This document shows positions 9,606 to 17,518 of a DNA stretch of 64,000 nucleotides, piece after piece. Made by a program: the position numbers and the translations under genes. The stretch comes from Arthrobacter sp. M2012083. GTDB lineage: Bacteria > Actinomycetota > Actinomycetes > Actinomycetales > Micrococcaceae. The notes beneath the pieces were generated by a model. It was not told the origin of the DNA and did not search any database. It was given only the letters and a program-made list of their open reading frames with translations. How positions within the stretch are numbered: position 1 is the first letter of the stretch; every line of letters begins with the position of its first letter. Location: contig NZ_AKKK01000025.1 of the NCBI RefSeq assembly GCF_000281065.1, positions 1 to 64,000 on the forward strand, read 5' to 3'.

Positions 9606-11438
9606 TTGGCCCACCTGCTTGGCGGCGAAAACCTCACCGTTTCGTTCGCGACCCGCACTGTCCTCGACGGCGTCACCCTCGGTTTGGAGGATGGCGACCG
9701 CATCGGCATGGTGGGGCGCAACGGCGACGGTAAATCGACGCTCATGCGCCTGCTCGCTTTGCGCTCGACGCCCGACTCCGGCCGTGTTACCAAGCGGGGA
9801 GACGTGAACGTCGGCTATCTGGATCAAGGCGACGTTCTCGACGGCGACCTCACAGTAGGCGCTGCGATCGTCGGCGACCGTGCGGACCACGAATGGGCCG
9901 CCAACGCGAAGATCCGCGAAGTCATGGGCGGGCTGGTGGGCGACGTCGACTGGCACGCCAACGTCCATGCCCTATCCGGTGGCCAAAAGCGCCGTGTTGC
10001 GTTGGCCAAGCTCCTCATCGAAGACCACGACGTCATCATGTTGGACGAACCAACCAACCATCTCGACGTCGAAGGCGTGGCGTGGCTCGCCCGGCACCTC
10101 AAGACACGGTGGCGCGCCAACCAGGGTGCGTTCCTGGTGGTCACCCACGACCGCTGGTTCCTCGACGAAGTCTGCAACTACACCTGGGAAGTCCACGATG
10201 CCATGGTGGACATGTTCGACGGCGGGTACGCAGCCTACGTTTTGGCGCGCGCCGAGCGCGACCGCATGGCCGCCGTCGTCGAAGGTAAACGGCAGCAGCT
10301 CGTCAAGAAGGAACTGGCGTGGCTTCGGCGTGGTGCGCCTGCCCGAACGGCCAAGCCGAAGTTCCGGATCGAAGCTGCCAACGATCTCATCGCCGACGTA
10401 CCCGATCCCCGCGACTCCGTGGCCCTCAGCAAAATGGCCACCGCGCGCCTGGGCAAGGACGTGTTGGACCTCGAGAACGTGAGCCTCGATTTTCTCGGCG
10501 GGGAGGACGGGCAGAAACTTTTCGACAACATCACCCTCCGCTTGGCGCCGGGCGAAAGACTGGGCCTGGTGGGCGTCAACGGTGCCGGCAAGTCCACGCT
10601 CCTGAAGCTGCTGAACGGAGAAATCCAGCCGAGCTCCGGCAAGGTCAAGCGCGGCAAGACCGTTGTCACCGCAGTGCTCACCCAGGACGTCAAAGAGCTC
10701 GACGAAGTCTCGGACCTGCGCGTCATTGAGGTCATCGAACGCGAAAAGCGATCCTTCAGCGTGGGCGGCAAGGAATTCACCGCCGGCCAGCTCGTGGAGC
10801 AACTGGGATTCACCAAGGAAAAGCAGTGGACACCCGTCAGCGACCTCTCAGGCGGTGAGCGTCGTCGTCTTCAGCTCCTGCGCCTGCTGGTAGGGGAGCC
10901 CAACGTCCTGATGCTCGACGAACCCACCAACGACCTCGACACCGACACCCTTGCCGCCGTCGAAGACGTCCTGGATGGCTGGCCCGGGACCTTGGTTGTG
11001 GTGAGCCACGACCGTTACCTCCTGGAACGCGTCACCGACAACCAAATGGCACTGCTGGGAGACGGCAAGCTCCGAGGCCTGCCCGGCGGTGTGGACCAGT
11101 ACCTCGAATTGCGCGAAGCTGCACTGGCTTCGGGCGCTGTTGGCGGCGGCTCAGGTGCTCCCACTTCTGCGAGTGGTGGTACGTCGTCGAGTGCCGCTCC
11201 GGCCGGTGCCAGCGAAGCCGAAAAGCGCGAAGCCCGCAAGGATCTCAACAGGATCGACCGCCAACTCGGCAAGATCTCCCAGCAGGAAGAAAAGCTCCAC
11301 ACCCAGATGGCAGCCAAGTCCGAATCCGGTGACTTCGATGCCTTGGGCGAACTCAATGCCAAGCTGCAGGAACTCCTCGAAGAGAAGGAAGGCCTGGAAC
11401 TCGAGTGGCTGGAGGCCGCCGAAATCCTCGGCGAGTAA
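9606..11438 (+). CDS. ABC-F family ATP-binding protein
   Basis: 610 residues, TTG start. Two ABC cassettes in one chain with no membrane segment. Cassette 1 has Walker A GRNGDGKST, signature LSGGQ and Walker B VIMLDEPTNHLD. Cassette 2 has GVNGAGKST, signature LSGGE and VLMLDEPTNDLD. An Arg/Lys-rich linker (RRGAPARTAKPKFRIE) joins them, and a charged C-terminal coiled coil (about 545-610) resembles Uup. ABC-F proteins act on ribosomes or, for Uup-like members, possibly on DNA or ribosome assembly. Resistance is not implied by sequence alone. Confidence 0.9.
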   Translation: MAHLLGGENLTVSFATRTVLDGVTLGLEDGDRIGMVGRNGDGKSTLMRLLALRSTPDSGRVTKRGDVNVGYLDQGDVLDGDLTVGAAIVGDRADHEWAANAKIREVMGGLVGDVDWHANVHALSGGQKRRVALAKLLIEDHDVIMLDEPTNHLDVEGVAWLARHLKTRWRANQGAFLVVTHDRWFLDEVCNYTWEVHDAMVDMFDGGYAAYVLARAERDRMAAVVEGKRQQLVKKELAWLRRGAPARTAKPKFRIEAANDLIADVPDPRDSVALSKMATARLGKDVLDLENVSLDFLGGEDGQKLFDNITLRLAPGERLGLVGVNGAGKSTLLKLLNGEIQPSSGKVKRGKTVVTAVLTQDVKELDEVSDLRVIEVIEREKRSFSVGGKEFTAGQLVEQLGFTKEKQWTPVSDLSGGERRRLQLLRLLVGEPNVLMLDEPTNDLDTDTLAAVEDVLDGWPGTLVVVSHDRYLLERVTDNQMALLGDGKLRGLPGGVDQYLELREAALASGAVGGGSGAPTSASGGTSSSAAPAGASEAEKREARKDLNRIDRQLGKISQQEEKLHTQMAAKSESGDFDALGELNAKLQELLEEKEGLELEWLEAAEILGE

Positions 11439-11514
11439 GGCGCGCGGCCGGCCGCAGACATCCCCTGTGTGCTGCTCCTTCGCGATGCGTCCTTAGCCGC
11501 CGATTACCACCCTC

Positions 11515-11758
11515 TCTCACGTCCCGAGGGTTTGGGGTGGGCCGTCTCTCACGTCCCGAGGGTTTGGGGTGGGCCGTCTCTCACGTCCCGAGGGTTTGGG
11601 GTGGACCCTCTCTCACGTCCCGAGGGTTTGGGGTGGGCCGTCTCTCACGTCTCTAGGGTTTGGGGTGGACCCTCTCTCACGTCCCGAGGGTTTGGGGTGG
11701 ACCCTCTCTCACGTCCCGAGGGTTTGGGGTGGACCCTCTCTCACGTCCCGAGGGTTTT
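11515..11758 (-). repeat. 32-bp tandem repeat array, 8 units
   Basis: Units begin at 11515, 11547, 11579, 11611, 11643, 11675, 11707 and 11739 (last partial), exactly 32 bp apart. On the minus strand each reads GGGACGTGAGAGAGGGT followed by an A/C-rich half. Two tail variants occur, ccgtc (units 1, 2, 4) and ccctc (units 3, 5, 6, 7). Unit 5 also has ctcta in place of cccga. No plus-strand frame contains a stop because 32 is not a multiple of 3, so long open readings here are artefacts. Confidence 0.95.
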
Positions 11759-11763
11759 TGCGC

Positions 11764-12074
11764 TTGTTCGTAGCCTATGAGCCAGTGCAGGCCGTGGCGG
11801 TCCACTACCTGGCCGTCTGATGCGCCCCATGGTTTCGGCGCAAGTGGGTCACGATTCGGCCCCCGTCGGCGAGCTTGTTGAACCATTCGTGAAGGACTAC
11901 TGGTTCGGCTGTTCCCAGCAGTGAGAGCATGACTCCTTCGGCGCGGATGCTCTTTTCGCCGTTTGAAGTGTCAGATCCGCCCACTGAAACCACCCCGCCG
12001 AAGATCTCCGCCTAGAAACCAAGCGGGTCACGAGCCGTTCCCGGGAAACTCACATAGATCTGCGGTGCGGTCAT
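11764..12074 (-). pseudogene. Broken VOC/PhnB-like (glyoxalase superfamily) gene
   Basis: Reading minus from ATG at 12074 gives MTAPQIYVSFPGTARDPLGF, then an in-frame TAG (plus-strand cta at 12012-12014) where the family has an aromatic residue, then AEIFGG and MLSLLG. Near 11850 the frame shifts by one base: GGRIV continues as DPLAPKPWGASDGQVVDRHG and then LHWLIGYE, the typical PhnB C-terminus, only in the neighbouring frame. One nonsense change and one single-base deletion therefore inactivate it. The C-terminal end runs directly into the 32-bp repeat array. Confidence 0.8.
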
Positions 12075-12102
12075 GAGCACATCCTACAAAGTACCAAGCA
12101 CT

Positions 12103-12218
12103 GGGAGGTGAGCGGGGGATGCCCGGAAGGCGCCGGGAGGTGAGAGAGGGTGGGGCTCAAGCAGGTGGGAGGTGAGCGGGGGATGCCCGGGAGGCGCCGG
12201 GAGGTGAGAGAGGGTGCG
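12103..12218 (+). repeat. Second 32-bp repeat array, 4 units, opposite orientation
   Basis: Units starting with GGGAGGTGAG begin at 12103, 12135, 12167 and 12199, again exactly 32 bp apart. Units 1 and 3 continue cgggggatgccc and units 2 and 4 continue AGAGGGTG, so pairs of units form two 51-bp copies differing at one base. GGGAGGTGAGAGAGGGT matches the minus-strand unit of the array at 11515-11758 except for one base, which makes this the same family inverted. The array ends at the tetR stop codon. Confidence 0.9.
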
Positions 12219-12905
12219 TTAGCCCTCGGAGCGGAGCCCGGGCTCTTTTTGCAGCCCGGTCAGGCCGTTCCAGGCCAGGTTCACCAGGTGAGCGGCAACA
12301 GCCCGTTTGTCGGGGGTGCGGCTGTCCAACCACCACTGGCCTGTCATGGCCACCATTCCCACGAGCATCTGCGCGTACATGGCTCCGTCCGCGGCGCTGA
12401 ATCCACGCCGCGCGAATTCGTCGGAGAGCAGGTGTTCCACCCGGGCCGTCACATGGGTGAGCAGCGTGGAGAAGGCGCCCTCGGGTTGTGAAGGCGGGGC
12501 GTCGCGCACGAGGATCCGGAAGCCGTCGGTGCGGTCTTCGATGTAGCCAAGAAGTGCCAACGCGGCGCGTTCGACCAGTACGCGGGGTTTGGCTTCGGTG
12601 CTGAGGGCCTCGGTGATGGAGTCCAGGAGGATCCGGAATTCGGTCTCCACAACCTGGCGGTACAGGCCTTCCTTGGAACCGAAGTGTTCGTAGATCACGG
12701 GCTTGGAGACTCCGGCGGCCGCAGCGATTTCCTCGATGGTGGTGCCATCCAGTCCTCGGGCGGCGAAGAGGGCACGACCGATACCGACGAGTTGTGATTT
12801 CCGCTGCTGCCCCGTCATTCGTACGCGCACTGCCGGGCCGCTGGCGACGTGCTCTGCGGGCTCGGAGGCGGCCGCCGGCCGGGGGAGTTCAGTGCGGTTG
12901 CTCAC
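12219..12905 (-). CDS. TetR-family transcriptional regulator
   Basis: 228 residues from the GTG at 12905; longer upstream readings are low-complexity. The TetR helix-turn-helix is IGRALFAARGLDGTTIEEIA followed by AAAGVSKPVIYEHFGSKEGL, about residues 38-80. The rest is an all-helical ligand domain with a TetR C-terminal pattern (MYAQMLVGMVAMTGQWW). It faces no obvious target operon; tRNA-Gln lies divergently. The ligand is unknown. Its stop abuts the 32-bp repeat array. Confidence 0.9.
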   Translation of the reverse strand: MSNRTELPRPAAASEPAEHVASGPAVRVRMTGQQRKSQLVGIGRALFAARGLDGTTIEEIAAAAGVSKPVIYEHFGSKEGLYRQVVETEFRILLDSITEALSTEAKPRVLVERAALALLGYIEDRTDGFRILVRDAPPSQPEGAFSTLLTHVTARVEHLLSDEFARRGFSAADGAMYAQMLVGMVAMTGQWWLDSRTPDKRAVAAHLVNLAWNGLTGLQKEPGLRSEG

Positions 12906-13106
12906 GTGTCCATCATGCCCTAAGTGACTGCTGGAACGGGCGCAGGGCGGGTCTTGCGGGGGCGGAATTGTGCATCCCGGAGTGGCCTCGGGGTGGTCAA
13001 GTCGCGAAGCACGCATTGGTCATGGCAAACTAGATTCTTGTGTGTGCATCCCGGTGATCCGGGAAACCCTCCGGGCCGCAAGATCCGGGGGATGAATCAT
13101 GCACGG

Positions 13107-13178
13107 TCCGCTCTGGTGTAATGGCAGCACCCCGGCCTTTGGAGCCGTGGAGTATAGGTTCGAATCCTATGGGCGGAA
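13107..13178 (+). tRNA. tRNA-Gln (UUG anticodon)
   Basis: 72 nt. Acceptor stem TCCGCTC/GGGCGGA with one G-T pair; T arm ATAGG-TTCGAAT-CCTAT; anticodon loop CTTTGGA giving anticodon TTG; discriminator A. CCA is not encoded. The anticodon stem CCGGC/GCCGT has one outer C-T mismatch. It lies about 120 bp upstream of glmU. Confidence 0.93.
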
Positions 13179-13301
13179 CGGTCGGAAAATGCGCTCCTTC
13201 TCTGTACCTGTAGCGGCTCTCACGGTGCCTGGGTCCATTGCTGGATGGCAGCATTCCGAAGCCGGGTTACCCGGGACATACCGAGCAAGGAGAGCCAGTA
13301 C

Positions 13302-14801
13302 GTGAGCCCCGAAACCACCGGTCCCGCAGCGGTGATCGTTTTGGCCGCAGGTGCCGGAACGCGCATGAAGTCGCGGACTCCCAAGATCCTCCACGAAATC
13401 GGCGGCCGCTCCATGGTGGGCCACGCTCTCCTCGCCGCTCGTGCCATCAACCCGTTGAAGCTGGCCCTGGTTGTCCGCCACGAGCGTGACCGCGTGGCAG
13501 AGCACGTGACCGGGCTGGATCCGGAAGCACTCATTGTTGACCAGGACGACATTCCCGGCACGGGCCGCGCAGTGGAAGTGGCTCTCAACGCGCTGGACAC
13601 CGACGCCGAACTTTCCGGCACTGTGGTGGTCACTTACGGCGACGTCCCGCTGCTGACCGGTCAACTGCTCGGCGAACTTGTTGCAACGCACGAGTCCGAG
13701 GGCAACGCCGTCACGGTCCTCACCGCGGTGCTGGACGACGCAACCGGCTACGGCCGGATCCTGCGCGCCGAAGACGGCACCGTCACCGGTATTCGCGAAC
13801 ACAAGGATGCCAGCGAGACCGAGCGCACCATCCGCGAGGTCAACTCCGGTATCTACGCATTCGACGCCGCGGTTTTGCGCACCGCATTGGCGAAAGTCAC
13901 CACTGACAACGCCCAGGGCGAGATGTACCTGACCGACGTCCTCGGGTTGGCCCGTGACGCAGGCGGCCGGGTTGCCGCCGTCGTGACTGAGGACCGCTGG
14001 CAGGTTGAAGGTGCCAACGACCGCATCCAGCTGTCGGCGCTTGGTGCCGAGCACAACCGCCGCATCATCGAGTCCTGGATGCGTGCCGGCGTGACCGTGG
14101 TGGATCCCGCCACCACCTGGATCGATTCCACCGTCACGCTCGATGAAGACGTCCGGTTGCTGCCCAACACCCAATTGCACGGATCCACCACGGTGGCACG
14201 CGACGCCGTCGTAGGTCCTGACACGACCCTGACCGACGTCAAGGTTGGCGAGGGTGCAAAGGTGATCCGTACGCACGGTTCGGGTTCCACCATCGGCGCC
14301 AAGGCGAGCGTTGGGCCGTTCACGTACCTCCGCCCCGGCACGGTCCTGGGCGAGACCGGCAAGATCGGCGCGTTCTACGAAACCAAGAACGTCACCATCG
14401 GCCGCGGTTCCAAACTGTCCCACCTGGGCTACGCCGGTGATGCTGAGATCGGCGAAGACACCAACATCGGTTGCGGCAACATCACCGCCAACTACGACGG
14501 CGAGAAGAAGCACCGCACGGTGATCGGCTCGGGCGTCCGCACGGGTTCAAACACGGTCTTCGTGGCACCTGTGACAGTTGGCGACGGCGCTTACAGTGGC
14601 GCCGGCGCGGTCATTCGCAAGGATGTTCCCGCGGGCGCCCTCGCGCTCAGCCTGGCCGCGCAGCGGAATGCCGAAGGCTGGGTAGCAGCCAACCGGCCGG
14701 GCACTGCCTCCGCAAAACTGGCCGAGGCCGCGCAGGAGCCGGCATCCGCATCCACATCTTCACCATCCCCGGCAACCATAGAAGAAGGCAAACAGGCATG
14801 A
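13302..14801 (+). CDS. glmU: Bifunctional UDP-GlcNAc pyrophosphorylase / GlcN-1-P acetyltransferase
   Basis: 499 residues from the GTG at 13302, which has AAGGAGAG eight bases upstream; the open frame extends further but without a ribosome site. The N-terminal uridyltransferase domain shows LAAGAGTRMKSRTPKILHEI. The C-terminal left-handed beta-helix is seen from its hexapeptide periodicity and the acetyltransferase block YETKNVTIGRGSKLSHLGYA and NIGCGNITANYDG. It makes UDP-GlcNAc for the cell wall. A low-complexity Ala/Ser tail of about 30 residues follows. The stop overlaps the prs start by 4 bp. Confidence 0.95.
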   Translation: MSPETTGPAAVIVLAAGAGTRMKSRTPKILHEIGGRSMVGHALLAARAINPLKLALVVRHERDRVAEHVTGLDPEALIVDQDDIPGTGRAVEVALNALDTDAELSGTVVVTYGDVPLLTGQLLGELVATHESEGNAVTVLTAVLDDATGYGRILRAEDGTVTGIREHKDASETERTIREVNSGIYAFDAAVLRTALAKVTTDNAQGEMYLTDVLGLARDAGGRVAAVVTEDRWQVEGANDRIQLSALGAEHNRRIIESWMRAGVTVVDPATTWIDSTVTLDEDVRLLPNTQLHGSTTVARDAVVGPDTTLTDVKVGEGAKVIRTHGSGSTIGAKASVGPFTYLRPGTVLGETGKIGAFYETKNVTIGRGSKLSHLGYAGDAEIGEDTNIGCGNITANYDGEKKHRTVIGSGVRTGSNTVFVAPVTVGDGAYSGAGAVIRKDVPAGALALSLAAQRNAEGWVAANRPGTASAKLAEAAQEPASASTSSPSPATIEEGKQA

Positions 14802-15778
14802 GCGAAATTACCGCACACGGCGAGAAGAAACTGATTCTCGCCGCCGGAAGGGCGCATCCGGAGCTGGCGCAGGAAATCGCGAAGGAGCTGGAGACCGAGC
14901 TCCTGCCCATCGATGCCTACGACTTCGCGAACGGAGAAATCTACGTCCGTTCGGCCGAGAGCGTGCGAGGCACTGACGCCTTCGTCATCCAGGCCCACCC
15001 GGCTCCGCTGAACAACTGGCTCATGGAGCAGTTGATCATGATTGACTCCCTCAAGCGCGCCTCTGCCAAGAGGATCACGGTTGTTTCCCCGTTCTACCCC
15101 TACTCCCGCCAGGACAAGAAGGGCCGCGGCCGCGAGCCCATCTCCGCCCGCTTGGTTGCCGACCTTTACAAGACTGCCGGCGCGGACCGCATCATGTCCG
15201 TCGACCTGCACACCTCGCAGATCCAGGGCTTCTTCGACGGCCCCGTTGACCACCTGATGGCCATCCCGCTGCTGGCCGACTACATCCGCACCAAGGTGGA
15301 GGCTGACAACATCACGGTTGTTTCGCCTGACACCGGCCGCGTCCGGGTTGCCGAGCAGTGGGCTGAGCGCCTGGGCGGTGCCCCGCTCGCGTTCGTCCAC
15401 AAGAGCCGCGACCTCACCGTCCCCAACCAGGCAGTCTCCAAGACTGTTGTTGGCCAGGTTGAAGGCCGCACCTGCGTCCTCATCGACGACATGATCGACA
15501 CCGGTGGAACCATCTCCGGTGCCGTCCAGGTCCTGAAGAACGCCGGGGCCAAGGACGTCATCATTGCCTGCACGCACGCGGTCTTCTCCGATCCCGCCGC
15601 GCAGCGCCTCGCTGATTCCGGTGCCCGCGAAGTCGTGGTCACCAACACGCTGCCCATCCCGGCAGAGAAGCGCTTCCCGTCACTGACGGTGTTGTCGATC
15701 GCACCGTTGATTGCCCGCGCCATTCGTGAAGTGTTCGACGACGGTTCGGTCACCAGCCTGTTCGACGGCAAAGCATAA
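14798..15778 (+). CDS. prs: Ribose-phosphate pyrophosphokinase
   Basis: 326 residues. The ATG overlaps the glmU stop (ATGA). Class I PRPP synthetase features are the N-terminal KKLILAAGRAHPELA, the ATP/regulatory flexible loop FYPYSRQDKKGRGREPIS, the metal-binding VDLHTSQIQGFFDGP, and the PRPP-binding loop VLIDDMIDTGGTISGA. It makes PRPP from ribose 5-phosphate and ATP for nucleotide, histidine and tryptophan synthesis. The glmU-prs pair is conserved in Gram-positive bacteria. A clear terminator follows at 15800. Confidence 0.96.
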   Translation: MSEITAHGEKKLILAAGRAHPELAQEIAKELETELLPIDAYDFANGEIYVRSAESVRGTDAFVIQAHPAPLNNWLMEQLIMIDSLKRASAKRITVVSPFYPYSRQDKKGRGREPISARLVADLYKTAGADRIMSVDLHTSQIQGFFDGPVDHLMAIPLLADYIRTKVEADNITVVSPDTGRVRVAEQWAERLGGAPLAFVHKSRDLTVPNQAVSKTVVGQVEGRTCVLIDDMIDTGGTISGAVQVLKNAGAKDVIIACTHAVFSDPAAQRLADSGAREVVVTNTLPIPAEKRFPSLTVLSIAPLIARAIREVFDDGSVTSLFDGKA

Positions 15779-15799
15779 CGCCGGACTGCTGAATTTGAG

Positions 15800-15844
15800 C
15801 GGGTCATCCGCCGCCTTCGGGCGTGCGGGTGGCCCGTTTTCCTT
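15800..15844 (+). terminator. Terminator after prs
   Basis: CGGGTCATCCGC pairs with TGCGGGTGGCCCG (minor bulges) around an inner cgccttcgggcg hairpin, followed by TTTTCCTT. It sits 20 bp past the prs stop. Confidence 0.8.
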
Positions 15845-16096
15845 GCCGTTTTCAGAAAGGGCGCGAACCGCTGCTAAACTCTTGGGGATACCTTGGCGAG
15901 GGAGAGCACATCCGGTCCGCATTTGTGGACCAGGGTTGCGGGTCTCCGTTATCGACTGGGTCTGCATCTCCTTCAACACAGGCGGAACGGCTGCTCGGCG
16001 GCCGATCTCAGCCGGGCGTAGAAGGTCTCCAGACCTCCGCCCTTGCTGATAGACCAGCCCGGATTTTCCGGGTGCCACAGTAATCAAGGAGTACAC

Positions 16097-16672
16097 ATGT
16101 CTGAGCAGAAGCTCACCGCAGAACTGCGCACCGAATTCGGCAAGGGTTTCGCCCGCCGTGCACGTATGGCCGGCCAGATCCCGGCTGTCATCTACGGCCA
16201 CGGTGCAGAGCCCATCCACATCAACCTGCCGGGCCGCGCCACCACGCTGGCAGTACGCGTTTCCAACGCCCTGCTTGCAATCGACGTCGACGGCGAGCAG
16301 CACCTGACGCTCGTCAAGGACATCCAGCGCGATCCCGTTAAGCAGATCATCGAGCACGTTGACCTCCAGACCGTGAAGGCTGGCGAGAAGGTTACCGTCG
16401 ACATCGCCATCCACGTATCCGGTGAAGTTGCTCCGGGTGCTGTCGCCAGCCTCGAAGCCACCACGGTTTCCCTCGAAGCTGAGGCAACCCACGTTCCCAC
16501 CGCCGTCGAGGTCAACATCGACGGCCTCAAGGCCGGCGAGAGCATCCACGCTTCCGACCTGGACCTTCCGAAGGGTTCCATCCTGCTCACCGAAGGCGAC
16601 ACCCTGGTGGTCCGCATCGCTGAAGCTGCTGGTGCTGAAGAAGAAGAGAGCACGGAAGCTGCCGCTGAGTAG
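16097..16672 (+). CDS. rplY: 50S ribosomal protein L25 / general stress protein Ctc
   Basis: 191 residues; the ATG at 16097 has AAGGAG at 16086-16091. The N-terminal L25 domain binds 5S rRNA (KLTAELRTEFGKGFARRARM, GQIPAVIYGHG), and the longer C-terminal TL5/Ctc beta domain runs from about residue 95 (VHVSGEVAPGAVASLE). The tail is acidic (AEEEESTEAAAE), as in other actinobacterial Ctc proteins. The gene stands between two terminators and about 250 bp after prs, so it is probably monocistronic. Confidence 0.95.
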   Translation: MSEQKLTAELRTEFGKGFARRARMAGQIPAVIYGHGAEPIHINLPGRATTLAVRVSNALLAIDVDGEQHLTLVKDIQRDPVKQIIEHVDLQTVKAGEKVTVDIAIHVSGEVAPGAVASLEATTVSLEAEATHVPTAVEVNIDGLKAGESIHASDLDLPKGSILLTEGDTLVVRIAEAAGAEEEESTEAAAE

Positions 16673-16702
16673 TCTTCTGACTGCTTGAGGTTTACGCCGT
16701 TG

Positions 16703-16744
16703 AGTGGCCGGGCACCCTTGGGGGTCCCGGCCACTTCTTCTTTG
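16703..16744 (+). terminator. Terminator after rplY
   Basis: AGTGGCCGGG and CCCGGCCACT pair perfectly around caccc-ttg-ggggt (itself paired), followed by TCTTCTTT. It is about 30 bp past the rplY stop. Confidence 0.88.
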
Positions 16745-16792
16745 CCACCCACCATCCCTGCTGATCAACCGAACCCTCCCTAGGATGAGACC

Positions 16793-17377
16793 ATGACTGA
16801 CACCTGGCTGATTGTCGGCCTCGGCAACCCCGGCAGCGAGTACAGCAACAACAGGCACAATGTTGGCCAGATGGTGCTGGACGAACTGGCTTCCCGCATG
16901 GGTGGGAGGTTTAAGGTCCACAAGGCGAGGGCCCAGGTAGTGGAGGGTCGGCTGGGCATCGGGGGTCCCCGTGTGGTGCTCGCGAAGCCCATGACGTACA
17001 TGAACGTCTCTGGTGGTCCCGTGGCAGGGCTGTGCAATTTTTTCGACATCGCACCGGACCATGTCATAGCCGTCCACGATGAGATCGACATCCCTTTTAA
17101 CACAGTCAAGTTAAAAATAGGTGGCGGTGAGGGCGGGCACAACGGTCTGCGGGACATCTCCAGGGCGCTTGCTACCAAGGACTACCTGCGCGTCCGTGTA
17201 GGGGTGGGCCGGCCGCCGGGGCGCATGGAGACGGCCGACTACGTCCTCCGGGATTTCTCCACCGCGGAGAAGAAGGAACTGCCGTTCCTCGTGGACGAAG
17301 CGGCTGACGCAGTGGAGCTGCTCATGGACCAGGGCTTGCTCGCCGCGCAACAGAAGCACCACCCTGCCAAAGCTTGA
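16793..17377 (+). CDS. pth: Peptidyl-tRNA hydrolase
   Basis: 194 residues. Pth motifs in order are [20 protein letters not shown] (catalytic His in RHNVG), [22 protein letters not shown] and [13 protein letters not shown]. It recycles peptidyl-tRNA released from ribosomes. The rplY-pth-mfd neighbourhood is widely conserved, but here about 14 kb of other genes lies between pth and mfd. Downstream, 17378-17518 holds two copies of TGAGGAAAGCC and a small GGTCC-cga-GGACC hairpin. Confidence 0.96.
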   Translation: MTDTWLIVGLGNPGSEYSNNRHNVGQMVLDELASRMGGRFKVHKARAQVVEGRLGIGGPRVVLAKPMTYMNVSGGPVAGLCNFFDIAPDHVIAVHDEIDIPFNTVKLKIGGGEGGHNGLRDISRALATKDYLRVRVGVGRPPGRMETADYVLRDFSTAEKKELPFLVDEAADAVELLMDQGLLAAQQKHHPAKA

Positions 17378-17518
17378 GCAAATCTTGAGGAAAGCCTGAG
17401 GAAAGCCTGACGGTCCCGAGGACCTTAAGGCCTACAAACTGTGGGCGCCCGGCGGTAGTGTGCATGTTACGCAAGTAAGCGGTGGGGGACTGTCGCGGAT
17501 GTGTAGCTAAGGATGCGG

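Noticed and set aside
11405..11820. Long open frames with repeated SRPEGLGW / SHVPRVWG peptides
   Set aside because: They come only from a stop-free 32-bp tandem repeat that cycles through all three frames; no start context or composition of a real protein.
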